From JBEKIK01 sp050013075 (GTDB lineage: Bacteria; Planctomycetota; Planctomycetia; Pirellulales; Thermoguttaceae): a DNA stretch of 64,000 nt. The stretch lies in NCBI GenBank assembly GCA_050013075.1, contig JBEKFZ010000010.1:1-64000 (forward strand). Direction: 5' to 3'. The notes beneath the pieces were generated by a model. It ran no database searches and was not told the DNA's origin. It saw nothing but the letters and a program-made list of their open reading frames with translations. Both the position numbers and the translations under genes were made by a program. Below are positions 17,948 to 26,374 of the stretch, one piece after another (within the stretch, counting starts at the first letter, position 1; every line of letters starts with the position of its first letter).

Positions 17948-18454
17948 AATTCCGTCATCCTTGACTAAAGACACTATATATATTGAGAAATAGGTAGGAT
18001 GATTGTACCGCCGGAACCTGGATGGAGCAATGAAAGTTTTTTTGGAACATAACTTATTGTAGTGAATGAAGTTATGCTTCTGAATCCTCCTGTAAATCCA
18101 TGACCATTGGTCGCGGTTGTGGAAAAACAGACTTAGGGAATCTAACAATACCCAGCCACCCTCACCCCCGGCCCCTCTCCCGCGACCAACCTTCGGTCGG
18201 TGCCCGGCGAGGGGAGTATTGTTAGAATTCCTTATTATGCCCATTTTTCTCGCGACCACTGGTCGCGGCTTTACAAACGATCCTTTGAGCTATCATTGTA
18301 TTACACTTAATTCAACAACATTAATCTTACCCATCTCTAGGCGGGAGGCTTTGGAATTGTTTTATAAATGTACCTCCCTGGCGACAAAAAAGAGACGCTG
18401 TAGAATGATTTGTTCCAATAAAGTAGCAGTGAATTAAAGGAGTTATAAAAGATC
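17948..18454. other. divergent kdsD/fba intergenic region with a foldback element
   Basis: No gene was seen. 18137-18230 is a foldback element: TCTAACAATAC (18141-18151) pairs with GTATTGTTAGA (18216-18226), enclosing the CCCTCACCCCC...CCCCTCTCCC core shared with 2337 and 62204. Two GACCAxTGGTC hairpins flank it (18100-18113 and 18253-18266). Promoters for kdsD and fba must lie outside the element. Confidence 0.65.
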
Positions 18455-19444
18455 ATGATTGTTACTACTAAACAACTTTTCCAACATGCCTACGGCCGGT
18501 ATGCCGTGGGGGCTTATAACATCAATAACCTGGAGCAGACTGTGGGGTTGTTTCGGGGAAATTTAGGCAAGGTAAAAAAGAATGATGAGCCGGTCGATGC
18601 CGTGAAAAGCGCCCCGTTTATCATTCAGATCTCCCGCGGCGCACGGGATTATACGGATAAGCGTTTTCTCGAGGCCATGATCCGCACTGCCGATCAGGTC
18701 TTTCCGGAGGCCATTTTCGCCGTGCACCTTGACCACGGCACCGAAGAAGTTTGCTACGATTGCATCCAGAGCGGTTTTTACAGCTCGGTGATGATCGACG
18801 CCTCGCACGAACCATTTGAAAAGAACATCGAGATCACCAGACGCGTGGTCGAGCGTGCGCATGCCAAAGGGATAGTGGTCGAGGCCGAATTGGGCCAGCT
18901 CGGCGGAGTGGAAGAAGACGTGGTGGGCAGCGTAAAGCTGACGGATCCAGCCCAGGCGGCCGAATTTATACAGAAGACGGGCTGCGATTCGCTGGCCGTG
19001 GCTATCGGCACTTCGCACGGGGCGTTCAAATTTTCCGGCAAGCAGGGCCTTCATTTCGATGTGCTGGAAAAGATACAAAAGGTTGCACCCAAGAATTTCC
19101 CGCTTGTTATGCACGGATCGAGCAGCGTACCCAAGGACTGGGTTGATCGCATCAACGCGGCCGGCGGAAAAATGAAGAACGCCAGCGGCGTGGATGAAAA
19201 TCAATATCTGCCCGCCGCCAAGATGGGCGTGTGCAAGGTGAACATCGACACCGACGGCCGGCTGGTTTGGTGCGCTATCCATCGCGAGTCGTTCCGCGAC
19301 GACCCGGCCAACTTCGACCTGCGTCCGCCGGGAAAGTTATTCATGGCCGCTTACGCTGAATACATTGCGCACAAAAACAGCAAGTTGGGGTCCGCAGGAC
19401 AGCTCAGCGACGTGCGTAAGGCGATTTCTCGCGGGAAAAACTGA
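18455..19444 (+). CDS. fba: class II fructose-bisphosphate aldolase
   Basis: It cleaves fructose 1,6-bisphosphate to dihydroxyacetone phosphate and glyceraldehyde 3-phosphate with a zinc ion. The 329-aa protein shows the zinc-binding AVHLDHGTEEVCYDCI (about residues 89-104), YSSVMIDASHEPFEKNI, VVEAELGQLGGVEEDVVG, and the C-terminal VCKVNIDTDGRLVW. The ribosome-binding site AAAGGAG is well placed. A strong terminator follows within 17 bases, so this is a single-gene unit. Its position opposite kdsD is probably coincidental. Confidence 0.97.
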   Translation: MIVTTKQLFQHAYGRYAVGAYNINNLEQTVGLFRGNLGKVKKNDEPVDAVKSAPFIIQISRGARDYTDKRFLEAMIRTADQVFPEAIFAVHLDHGTEEVCYDCIQSGFYSSVMIDASHEPFEKNIEITRRVVERAHAKGIVVEAELGQLGGVEEDVVGSVKLTDPAQAAEFIQKTGCDSLAVAIGTSHGAFKFSGKQGLHFDVLEKIQKVAPKNFPLVMHGSSSVPKDWVDRINAAGGKMKNASGVDENQYLPAAKMGVCKVNIDTDGRLVWCAIHRESFRDDPANFDLRPPGKLFMAAYAEYIAHKNSKLGSAGQLSDVRKAISRGKN

Positions 19445-19460
19445 ATTTATACGGTATTTA

Positions 19461-19488
19461 ACCCCCGATGAACACATCGGGGGTTTTT
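19461..19488 (+). terminator. intrinsic terminator after fba
   Basis: A perfect 10-bp stem ACCCCCGATG (19461-19470) with CATCGGGGGT (19475-19484), an AACA loop, then T's. A second, weaker CCCCCAATG...CCGGGAGG hairpin with six T follows at 19498-19525, making a tandem terminator. Confidence 0.85.
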
Positions 19489-20030
19489 CATATTTAGCCC
19501 CCAATGAGCATACCGGGAGGTTTTTTCGTAGCGGCCTTCTGCCGCGCCAGGGATTAGGACTATTGGATACAAGGCATTCATTGTACGGACCTCGTACGTT
19601 AGCCGGCATGGGTTAGTGTACGAAAAGGCATCTGGCTACGAAAATTTGAGGAATCTGCGTGAAAATAAGCAGTCATATCGGGATTAACAATTGCGTAAAC
19701 TTTGCGGCCTGCTCCCCTGGGTAAGCGGGGAAACATTCTATATCAGGCCAAGGACTATGTGCAAGCAAATCCGCGCAACTTAACGCATATTACCAGTCTT
19801 GAGATTAAGGGCTGGTTGCTCTCATGATTCTGCGTAACCTCTATATACGGTCGGATCGTGGAGAATTCGACGTTGAGCAAGGCACAAACTCTGACGGTCG
19901 CGGCAAAATGGCAAAATGGATAAGAAGTTTTACTCCCTGTCGAGATTGTCATTTTAACTACTCTTTCCGCCGAATCATTAAAAAAGGCTTAGCGCGTTTA
20001 TTCCTCTCTTTCAGATCAGGAGAACAAGTC
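19489..20030. other. intergenic region upstream of an outer-membrane protein gene
   Basis: Apart from the second terminator hairpin, no gene or known element was recognised. The frame of the next gene is open back to 19824, but the ribosome-binding site (AGGAGA, 20018-20023) and signal peptide place its start at 20031. Confidence 0.5.
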
Positions 20031-21161
20031 ATGAAGACGTTCGTGCGACAAGCACTGCTGTTATTGGCAGTCATTGTAGTGTGCCAGACAGGGATTGCTC
20101 TGGCCGGAGACTATTACTGGGTATCCAGCGAAAAAACCGATGCGGCAAGTGCGGCCGGCGATCAAAAGGCCGCGGCGCCGGCACAATCGCCATGCTCGGA
20201 GGGATCGGTTTGTTGTTCCGACAATGCCTGTGACGGCTGTGCCTGCTCGTCATGCGATTGTTGTCGGACCTGGTACGTCGATTACCGAATCCAGGAGAAG
20301 ATCGGCTACACGTCCTTCGAGTTCGGTGGTTATTCGCCTGACATCGGACCGTTTACTCCATTGAGTAAGCTCGACTATTCCTTGAACTCTACGTGGACCG
20401 GTCTGCGGCTTGGAATGGAGACATGCACTTGGGACATTCACCTCGAATGGTTGATGCCCATGGTGCAGCACATCGACGGGGGTATGTATGACTACGACTG
20501 GAACACTAAATATATCCAGCCACAAAACGACCCCAGCCGTCTCGATAGCCTATCTCATGCTGCAACACGATGGAATGACGGACAGCAGGTCAATCTTGAA
20601 GCGGACTATAAATATTCGGATTGCATTTGGGGCATGCCGATTGAATTCTGGCCATTGGCTGGATTCCGGTTCCAACGCTTCGACATGACGGCCTACGGCG
20701 GCTATCAAATCGTCTCAAGAAATAATGTTTGGGGTCCCCCTGACCGCCCGTTCGATAACCAGGGAGATGGTCTTACAATCAACCAACAATACTACACAGG
20801 TTACATCGGTTTTCAACTCCGCAGATGTATTGAGCGGGAATGCAAGCCGCCGGTCAACTTGATGTTCCAATTTGATTGGGGCGGAACCGGTGCTTACATG
20901 GTCGATCACCATTTGCAACGTGAGACCGACATGTACTCGTTGATGAGCACAGGCGGAGATACGGTGCACTTAGCCCTCAGCGGCGATGTCCCTCTTAACT
21001 GTCATCTCAGCCTCGGATTAAGGGCCGATTACGAAAGAATTCGCACTACCGGTACGATGACCCAAGTACAAGATGGAGAAGTGACTTATACAGGTAATTA
21101 CGGCGTGTTGGTCAAGTCCGAACAGACCGACATCACGGCGTACCTGCTATACACTTTCTAA
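20031..21161 (+). CDS. outer-membrane beta-barrel protein with Cys-rich N-terminal segment
   Basis: The 376-aa protein has a signal peptide (MKTFVRQALLLLAVIVVCQT, cleaved near ALAG) and then an Ala-rich stretch. A cluster of ten cysteines lies at about residues 54-79 (CSEGSVCCSDNACDGCACSS). The rest alternates polar and hydrophobic residues and ends AYLLYTF, with a terminal phenylalanine as expected for a barrel recognised by the BAM machinery. No catalytic motif was recognised, although an omptin-like barrel cannot be excluded. The Cys cluster recalls that of the barrel at 54825. It may be a planctomycete-specific surface protein. Confidence 0.6.
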   Translation: MKTFVRQALLLLAVIVVCQTGIALAGDYYWVSSEKTDAASAAGDQKAAAPAQSPCSEGSVCCSDNACDGCACSSCDCCRTWYVDYRIQEKIGYTSFEFGGYSPDIGPFTPLSKLDYSLNSTWTGLRLGMETCTWDIHLEWLMPMVQHIDGGMYDYDWNTKYIQPQNDPSRLDSLSHAATRWNDGQQVNLEADYKYSDCIWGMPIEFWPLAGFRFQRFDMTAYGGYQIVSRNNVWGPPDRPFDNQGDGLTINQQYYTGYIGFQLRRCIERECKPPVNLMFQFDWGGTGAYMVDHHLQRETDMYSLMSTGGDTVHLALSGDVPLNCHLSLGLRADYERIRTTGTMTQVQDGEVTYTGNYGVLVKSEQTDITAYLLYTF

Positions 21162-21197
21162 TTTGCAGCACAAACAATCCCTTACCATACGACCCTT

Positions 21198-21225
21198 GGG
21201 GCGGCAGTGCGAACACTGCCGCCCC
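21198..21225. terminator. 12-bp hairpin between convergent genes
   Basis: GGGGCGGCAGTG (21198-21209), CGAA loop, CACTGCCGCCCC (21214-21225): a perfect 12-bp stem between the barrel gene and the convergent hydrolase gene. There is no long T-tract, but it is a likely bidirectional barrier. Confidence 0.6.
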
Positions 21226-21251
21226 TCGGTGTTTATAGGTGTACGAAAAAA

Positions 21252-22202
21252 TTAAAACAGGCGTTTTTGGCTGGAACGCCCTAGCAGATGGGCATTGTGG
21301 CCGGCTTCCAGCAGACGCTGGACGAAATCCTCGGGGCCGTGCGTGCAATAGACGATCCGGGGAGCGACACGGTTAACGGCCTCGAATAGTTCGTCGTAAT
21401 CAGCGTGGTCGGAAAGCGGGATGGCGTGATCCACGCGGAAACGGTATTTCGCCCGGGGTTCGATGGCCCAACCCGTTACGGCGAAACTTACTTGACGGCC
21501 GGATTGATGTACCCAGCCCATGCCGGGCGGTACGATCAAGGCCCAGCCCGGTGTGATTTGGCCGTTGAAAAGCTCGTAACGCCCCAAGGAAACTCCGCAC
21601 TCTTCGTATACGCGGCTGACCTCGAATATTTTGCGATGTTGCAGGACCGGGATGTCCGCGGATGTCAATATCCGTGTTACTTCCTGTGCCTTGCCAAGGA
21701 TGTATGCCTGGACGACCGGCACTGCCCCGTCGTCGAGCGCGTGTTGGACGAGTGTGATTAGTTGGTCGATCGCCATTTCGCGCGGCGGCATTCGATACCG
21801 GGGCGTGCCGTAGGTGCTTTCGATCACCAGGATATCGGCATGGGGCAATTCGGCGCGCTCGGCCGTGGCCGACTGGCCTAGTTTGAAATCGCCGGTATAG
21901 AGCAAGGATTGATCGTCGTCCTGGGCCAAGAGCATGGCCGAACCCAGGCAGTGGCCGGCAGGATAGGCGGTCAATCGCAGGCCGCCCCAATCGATTGTCT
22001 GCCGGTAAGGCATGGGCAACGTGGGACGCGGGCCGAGCCGCAACTGGTATAACGCCGCGGTGGCCGGCGTGCAAAGGGCCACTTCGTGCCTGGCAATGTG
22101 ATCGCTGTGCGCGTGCGAAATAAACGCCCGGGGCTGCCGTCGTCGAAAGTCAACCGCCAGACGGGCTTTGGTCAGCACCAGACCGTTGTCCCAATGGAAC
22201 AT
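21252..22202 (-). CDS. metallo-beta-lactamase-fold nuclease-like hydrolase (beta-CASP-like)
   Basis: The 316-aa protein has the full metal set: HAHSDH (about residue 23), the histidine in AYPAGHCLGSAM, the aspartate in LLYTGDFKLG, and SDHADYDEL with YCTHGPEDF near the end. ILVIESTYGTPRYRMPP is typical of beta-CASP RNA/DNA nucleases and of DNA-ligase-associated exonucleases. No ligase or Lhr helicase is adjacent, so the substrate is open. The start is moved to 22202 because the frame upstream overlaps the neighbouring gene. The overlap of 33 bases that would remain with the longer form is otherwise unnecessary. Confidence 0.8.
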   Translation of the reverse strand: MFHWDNGLVLTKARLAVDFRRRQPRAFISHAHSDHIARHEVALCTPATAALYQLRLGPRPTLPMPYRQTIDWGGLRLTAYPAGHCLGSAMLLAQDDDQSLLYTGDFKLGQSATAERAELPHADILVIESTYGTPRYRMPPREMAIDQLITLVQHALDDGAVPVVQAYILGKAQEVTRILTSADIPVLQHRKIFEVSRVYEECGVSLGRYELFNGQITPGWALIVPPGMGWVHQSGRQVSFAVTGWAIEPRAKYRFRVDHAIPLSDHADYDELFEAVNRVAPRIVYCTHGPEDFVQRLLEAGHNAHLLGRSSQKRLF

Positions 22203-22234
22203 TGCACGGAGAAAATTTATTTTTGGACGGCGAT

Positions 22235-23143
22235 TTATTCGCGGGCGGCGGCGACGAACGCTCGGGCGGGGGTGGGTAAGCCCGCTTCGCGCCATACTTT
22301 GTCTAACGATTCACTGGTCATCTTTACGATTGTGTCGCGGCGCCGGGATGGGAACACCGCGCGGCATGGTTTTACGGTAATCGGTCCGTCGTAACCGATT
22401 TCGGCCAAGTAGGAAAGAATCGAAGGCACGCCGATCCGGCCGTTTTGTGCGTCCGGCAGCAGGCGGGATTTTTCGTCCAATTCGGCCAGAGGAATCTGGG
22501 CCGGTATCTCGGCAATCTGCACGGCCACGATTTGCTGCTTGGGAATTTTGCGAATTGATTCCAGCGAGCCTCCGCAGGCGAATACCTCCCAAACGTCCAA
22601 CAACAGGCCCACGTTCGCCGAGTCGATCATGTTCAAAAGCAAAGTCAGTGCGTCGATATCGTGGACAAATTGGAAGGCCTGGTTGCGGCGGAGATATTCG
22701 GCGGCCTGGAAGCCAAGCGCCAGGTTAATATCGACCGATTTGAAGACCGAGGCGATTTCCTGGAAACGACGGCGATGGAATTCAAAATTCTCATGGTACG
22801 GTCGCTTGTCCCCGGCCGGACTGAGCGTGAGAAAACATCGCATGCACCCGATGGCCGATGCGGCGTCGGCGTATTCCTGGAGTTTTTTCAGGTCTTTGTG
22901 AAAGGTTTCTTCGTCGGTATCGCAATCGATGGGCAACTGGAAAGTGCCGATGCGAATTTTGGCGCTGTCAATAAGACGCCGGGCGTATGGCAGGCCTTTC
23001 AGACGCACACGAGTGGCAAAATCGGCTATATTCAGATCTATTCCGGCAAAACCATATGTCAGGGCGAGTTCGATGACCTCGCTTTGATGACCTGATAGGC
23101 CAAGCAGTGAAGGATTAAAATTCTTGAACATACGAAACTCCAT
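22235..23143 (-). CDS. sugar phosphate isomerase/epimerase-like TIM barrel protein
   Basis: The 302-aa protein is of the xylose-isomerase-like family. Motifs are SLLGLSGHQSEVIELALTYG at the N-terminus with GIDLNIAD, IRIGTFQLPIDCDTDEETF, VGLLLDVWEVFACGG, and the final GRIGVPSILSYLAEIGYDGP. Members bind a divalent metal and act on keto sugars or inositols. The exact reaction cannot be read here. It lies 32 bases upstream of the metallo-hydrolase on the same strand, so the two may share a transcript, although their functions are not obviously linked. Planctomycetes carry many paralogs. Confidence 0.85.
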   Translation of the reverse strand: MEFRMFKNFNPSLLGLSGHQSEVIELALTYGFAGIDLNIADFATRVRLKGLPYARRLIDSAKIRIGTFQLPIDCDTDEETFHKDLKKLQEYADAASAIGCMRCFLTLSPAGDKRPYHENFEFHRRRFQEIASVFKSVDINLALGFQAAEYLRRNQAFQFVHDIDALTLLLNMIDSANVGLLLDVWEVFACGGSLESIRKIPKQQIVAVQIAEIPAQIPLAELDEKSRLLPDAQNGRIGVPSILSYLAEIGYDGPITVKPCRAVFPSRRRDTIVKMTSESLDKVWREAGLPTPARAFVAAARE

Positions 23144-23363
23144 TGGCTAAAATGTACTCCAACACCCCCCGTCGGGTTGTGTCCGATAAGTGGTGAAGCT
23201 AATAATTGTGCCAGAGAGGCCTTTTTATTGAAAGGGGGGGCGGAAGGATGGGAATATGGTTCAGATGAGTCAATGCCGATAATGGTGGGAATAGACCACT
23301 TGACCACTTTCCCACCACATGCTATCATTGATTTGCAGATGCTAAACAATGGAGCATGAAATT

Positions 23364-23633
23364 ATGACTACCAAGACAGCGGATAGCAAAGGACGGATCA
23401 GCCTGGGAAGCCGGTTCGCCAATCAGACGGTTATCATCGAAGAGGTTGACCCTACGGAAATACGCGTTACTCTGGCTCAGGTAATCCCCCAGCGTGAAAT
23501 TTGGCTACACAAAAACTCCACGGCAAAGGCTTCCGTGCATCGAGGCTTGATGCAGGCCAAGGCCGGTAAAGTGTCGAAGATTTCCCCGGATTTGGAGCAT
23601 GACGCATTGCTCGTGGAGCAACTGGACGACTGA
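23364..23633 (+). CDS. small antitoxin-like protein upstream of a RelE/ParE-like gene
   Basis: An 89-aa protein. The start TADSKGRISLGSRFANQTVI resembles an AbrB/SpoVT swapped-hairpin strand pair, and the charged C-terminus ends DALLVEQLDD. The ATG at 23364 is favoured over 23349 because GGAG lies 10 bases upstream of it. The stop TGA overlaps an ATG (TGATG), the coupling seen in toxin-antitoxin operons. That ATG now opens only ten codons, and the real downstream gene starts 122 bases later. The antitoxin role is inferred from size, order and coupling. Confidence 0.6.
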   Translation: MTTKTADSKGRISLGSRFANQTVIIEEVDPTEIRVTLAQVIPQREIWLHKNSTAKASVHRGLMQAKAGKVSKISPDLEHDALLVEQLDD

Positions 23634-23767
23634 TGTTTACCCTTCCAAGTTGGGGCGACAGTTGAACTGTCGTCCCGGGGTGGCAGTACAACTGCCACCC
23701 CAACATCCACAGTTTAAGAGTTAGCGGATTACTCGCGGAGCAACTGGACGACTGATGTTTACCCTTC
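23615..23767. repeat. 31-bp direct repeat with two hairpins splitting a toxin-antitoxin-like operon
   Basis: GGAGCAACTGGACGACTGAT plus the next 11 bases occur identically at 23615-23645 and 23737-23767. Between them are two hairpins: GGGGCGACAGTT.../AACTGTCGTCCC (23652-23676) and GGGGTGGCAGT/ACTGCCACCCC (23677-23701). The repeat covers the end of the first gene and the start of the second. The second copy rebuilds an intact start for the second gene. Confidence 0.8.
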
Positions 23768-24102
23768 AATGGACTCCCGAGGCGAAAGCCAATTACGATG
23801 AGTTGAAGGCCAAGGCCGAGGCAAGCCTTGCATCTCGCAGTAAAAAGGGAAAGACAAAATCTTCCAGTGCCGAAGGACTATTCAAATACGTCCACAAGAC
23901 GATAACACTATTAGCCTCAAATCCCAAGCATCCCGGCCTGCAAACCCACGAATACTACTCTTTGCCGCACCCTTACGACAAGAATCAGAAGGTGTTCGAG
24001 GCGTATGCGCAGAACCAGACGCCCGACGCTTATCGCGTGTTTTGGTGTTATGGTCCAGAAAAGCGGCAGATTACGCTGATTGCAATTACGCCGCATCCGT
24101 AA
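23755..24102 (+). CDS. RelE/ParE-like toxin
   Basis: The 115-aa protein begins MFTLQWTPEAKANYDELKAK and ends with AYRVFWCYGPEKRQITLIAI before TPHP. This is the beta-strand pattern of RelE/ParE-family mRNA interferases or gyrase poisons, in which a conserved YRV(F/L)W strand precedes the last strands. A Lys/Ser-rich insert (ASRSKKGKTKSSS) lies near residue 30. It follows the antitoxin-like gene but is separated from it by a 122-base duplication. Translation may now depend on a weak site inside the repeat, which could change the toxin-antitoxin ratio. Confidence 0.7.
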   Translation: MFTLQWTPEAKANYDELKAKAEASLASRSKKGKTKSSSAEGLFKYVHKTITLLASNPKHPGLQTHEYYSLPHPYDKNQKVFEAYAQNQTPDAYRVFWCYGPEKRQITLIAITPHP

Positions 24103-24429
24103 GCAATGCGTTTTGCTTAAGACTAGATTTCAAATTTCGCGATCCGGCCAACCATGCAGGCTAACAATTAATTCAGTGATGTTACCTTTTCAGACCCCTG
24201 GGGATGTCGGAAAAAACGCCGAAAAACTTTAATGGCGTAACATCTTTATCCGTAATCACTTGCGTCGCAATCTGTTTTAAGGCAACTGCAACAACTATTA
24301 TTTCCTGAAATTAGAAACGATAGATATATATTTAGGGGAGAAAGTCTATCACTTTAACTTCTCCCCGGTTTGGTATCAGTCTCAGGTACGGGGTACATAA
24401 ATTACGGAAATTTTTGAAAGAATGCGAAA
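24103..24429. other. intergenic, nothing recognised
   Basis: A 327-base spacer with no gene and no clear hairpin or promoter. It marks the change from GC-rich flanking genes to the AT-richer gene at 24430. Confidence 0.4.
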
Positions 24430-25464
24430 ATGGAATGTGTTATGGATAGGATAGATAAAGACGAAAAGATTCTTGCTCAGTTGCGAGATGATTATGATCA
24501 CGAAACAGGGAAGCCCTTTAAGCACTTCTTTTGCCCAATTCTTTGGACTGATGAGGACACCGAACTCTGTATGGGGCATGTTGTAAACGAAGCATTTTCG
24601 GACACCTGTATTGTTCAGCGGAAAGATGTTGACAACTTCTATGGTGCCGTCGCTGAAGCCGACTTTCAGGCCTTTCTTAAATGTAAGGGCATGTCTTTCG
24701 GCGAAGTCCTCTCCGACCTGAACCTGTATAAGAAAGTTGGTGGCCAGTTGACCATTGATGGCGATAAGGTCGACTATTATCAAAATAGGGGACACGTGTC
24801 GCCTGACCATACGAGTATACAGATCAAAGGTACGAATGGAAATGCCATGACTAACGTCGTGGCCAAACTGAGCAAAAACGACGCTATGAAGACTTTAAAC
24901 CAGAATTGGGCGCTTAAGTCAGACAGCAATTTCCGGCATTTCGCCCTTGCATCACTCATCAAGGCTGCCCATCTGTCGATGTTCTATGCTCTGGGGTATC
25001 GCTACGCGTTGTCAGCAGCTGGGGAGTATGTGGGCCATCAGATTCTCGGGACGTTCTATATCCAAAATCAAGGGAAACCTATGAAGGAGGCAAAACAAGC
25101 AGCCGAGATATACTTCCGAGAGTTTATCAATATGGTCGCGCCGGTTTGTCGAGCAGACAACCTAAAAGGAACAATCGAAGATAATAAGATACATGTTTTT
25201 CACGGACCCAGCGGCAAGCCGTTTGGAATGGGTGTCCTCGTCAGGATGAATAAGGATCTCTACCTCGTAGTCATCCCTATGGTGCCTGGGGATGGCGATT
25301 CAATGGCCACTTATTTGGATTTTCTACGGAATGACAACGAATTCGTTTTGGTAGGGACGTGCGAGCTTAATAGGGATACTGGATGCTGTGAATACAACTG
25401 CAAAGAACTAATTCGACAAAAGTGGCCAAAAGATCATTCTGGAGATGAAAAAGGATTATCATGA
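24430..25464 (+). CDS. uncharacterised protein with a possible HNH/zinc-like N-terminus
   Basis: I do not recognise this 344-aa protein. Near residue 34 it has FCPILWTDEDTELCMGHVVN followed by EAF. The spacing C-x12-C-x2-H and the H-V-x-N-E-A tail recall HNH-like zinc sites (C..C..GHxI). The rest is mixed alpha/beta, with a possible membrane-like stretch ASLIKAAHLSMFYALGYRYA at about 175-195 and a Cys group CELNRDTGCCEYNC near the C-terminus. There is no signal peptide. Its base composition is clearly AT-richer than its neighbours and it stands alone, so it may be acquired. The start could also be the Met at 24442. Confidence 0.55.
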   Translation: MECVMDRIDKDEKILAQLRDDYDHETGKPFKHFFCPILWTDEDTELCMGHVVNEAFSDTCIVQRKDVDNFYGAVAEADFQAFLKCKGMSFGEVLSDLNLYKKVGGQLTIDGDKVDYYQNRGHVSPDHTSIQIKGTNGNAMTNVVAKLSKNDAMKTLNQNWALKSDSNFRHFALASLIKAAHLSMFYALGYRYALSAAGEYVGHQILGTFYIQNQGKPMKEAKQAAEIYFREFINMVAPVCRADNLKGTIEDNKIHVFHGPSGKPFGMGVLVRMNKDLYLVVIPMVPGDGDSMATYLDFLRNDNEFVLVGTCELNRDTGCCEYNCKELIRQKWPKDHSGDEKGLS

Positions 25465-25876
25465 TAATTTCTTCCGCCTTATGAAAAATCCGCTTCCGGC
25501 CATTTTCGCGAATTAGAACTAGAGCGTAGGCAACATTTTAGCCGCTTGCAATACGGGACATTAATTTGTTTTTTTAATCACGAAAAATTGAAAGAACGAA
25601 AGAACGAAAAGAAGTATTTTTTGTGAGAATTATTTCGTGTTTTCGACTTTTCGTGCTTTCGTGATGAAAAATGGTGCTATTACGACTTTTTCGCCGCAAT
25701 TCGCTAAATAGTTACGAATGAGGTAAATAATGTCTTCCTTCTCATTTGATACGTAAATATCAGTGACATCCTCTTTTAATCAGGGTGTTTATGCTTATAA
25801 TATCATTAAAGGGTCGCTGGTAAGGTTCAAGAGTGAGTCCTGAACCCTGACCCCCGACCCCTGCACCCTTTAATAT
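25465..25876. other. intergenic region upstream of tmRNA
   Basis: No gene. 25570-25675 is an imperfect inverted repeat of CACGAAA/GAAAGAACGAAA units (ATCACGAAAA near 25578, TTTCGTGAT near 25657). 25796-25801 is TATAAT, a possible tmRNA -10 box, with no good -35. 25826-25868 is a degenerate short-period tract (CCTGAACCCTGACCCCCGAC). Confidence 0.5.
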
Positions 25877-26236
25877 GGGGGCGAATTGGATTCGACCGGA
25901 CAGGTTGAAGTGCGGGCGGCGTGCCGTGGTTGGTCAGCAGGCCACGATAAAAGCCGACCAAATTATTAATTGCTGAGTCTAAACTCGCAATGGCTGCCTA
26001 ATAAAAGGCAACCCCGGCTGAGGGCCTCCGCCGGAGAGGTCCGACTGCTGGTCACAAATTCCGGATCGTCTTGGGTCAACGTTGGGTACGCCCAGGACTA
26101 AAAAAGTGCCCGGCTAGCCGTTTAAAAACCCAGTCGGTTGGGGATTATGACGGTGAAGGCTTAAATCATCCGGCTACGCACGTAGAAACCAGCATGGAAA
26201 TGTCGCGGGACGCGGGTTCGATTCCCGCCGCCTCCA
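25877..26236 (+). ncRNA. ssrA: transfer-messenger RNA (tmRNA)
   Basis: It rescues stalled ribosomes and tags unfinished proteins for degradation. The 5' end GGGGGCGAATTGGATTCGAC and the 3' end with T-arm GCGGGTTCGATTCCCGC (26211-26227) and CGCCTCC form the acceptor stem. The discriminator base is A26236, and CCA is not encoded. The reading frame inside ends ...KLLIAESKLAMAA before TAA TAA, so the tag ends AMAA rather than the common ALAA. The resume codon is uncertain: in this frame a TAA sits just upstream at 25949-25951, and the first sense codons would be AAG CCG ACC. Pseudoknot stems (CCCGGCTAGCCG; CCAGTCGGTTGGGG) follow. Confidence 0.93.
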
Positions 26237-26274
26237 CTAGAGCGATATTCAGGAGGGTATAGCGTCTGTTTAAC

Positions 26275-26292
26275 CCGGCCGCTTGCGGCCGG
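26275..26292. terminator. palindromic hairpin after tmRNA
   Basis: CCGGCCGC TT GCGGCCGG, a perfect 8-bp arm pair with a CUUG-type tip, 38 bases past the tmRNA 3' end. It is followed by TGAATTTTC and is a plausible end for the tmRNA precursor. Confidence 0.5.
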
Positions 26293-26374
26293 TGAATTTT
26301 CTTGAGATGCTATATACTACGTTATAGTAAGCCACGCTATAAATTCACCGTAGCCGCTCCAGGTGGGGTAAGAC

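Noticed and set aside
17948..18259. Upstream in-frame extension of kdsD
   Set aside because: It runs through repeat DNA and a foldback element; the family start is the Met at 17947.
19824..20030. N-terminal extension of the outer-membrane protein at 20031
   Set aside because: The good ribosome-binding site and signal peptide begin at 20031; the extension is not signal-like.
26071..26262. 63-codon frame inside tmRNA
   Set aside because: It lies within the structured tmRNA; the T-arm and acceptor stem explain the sequence.
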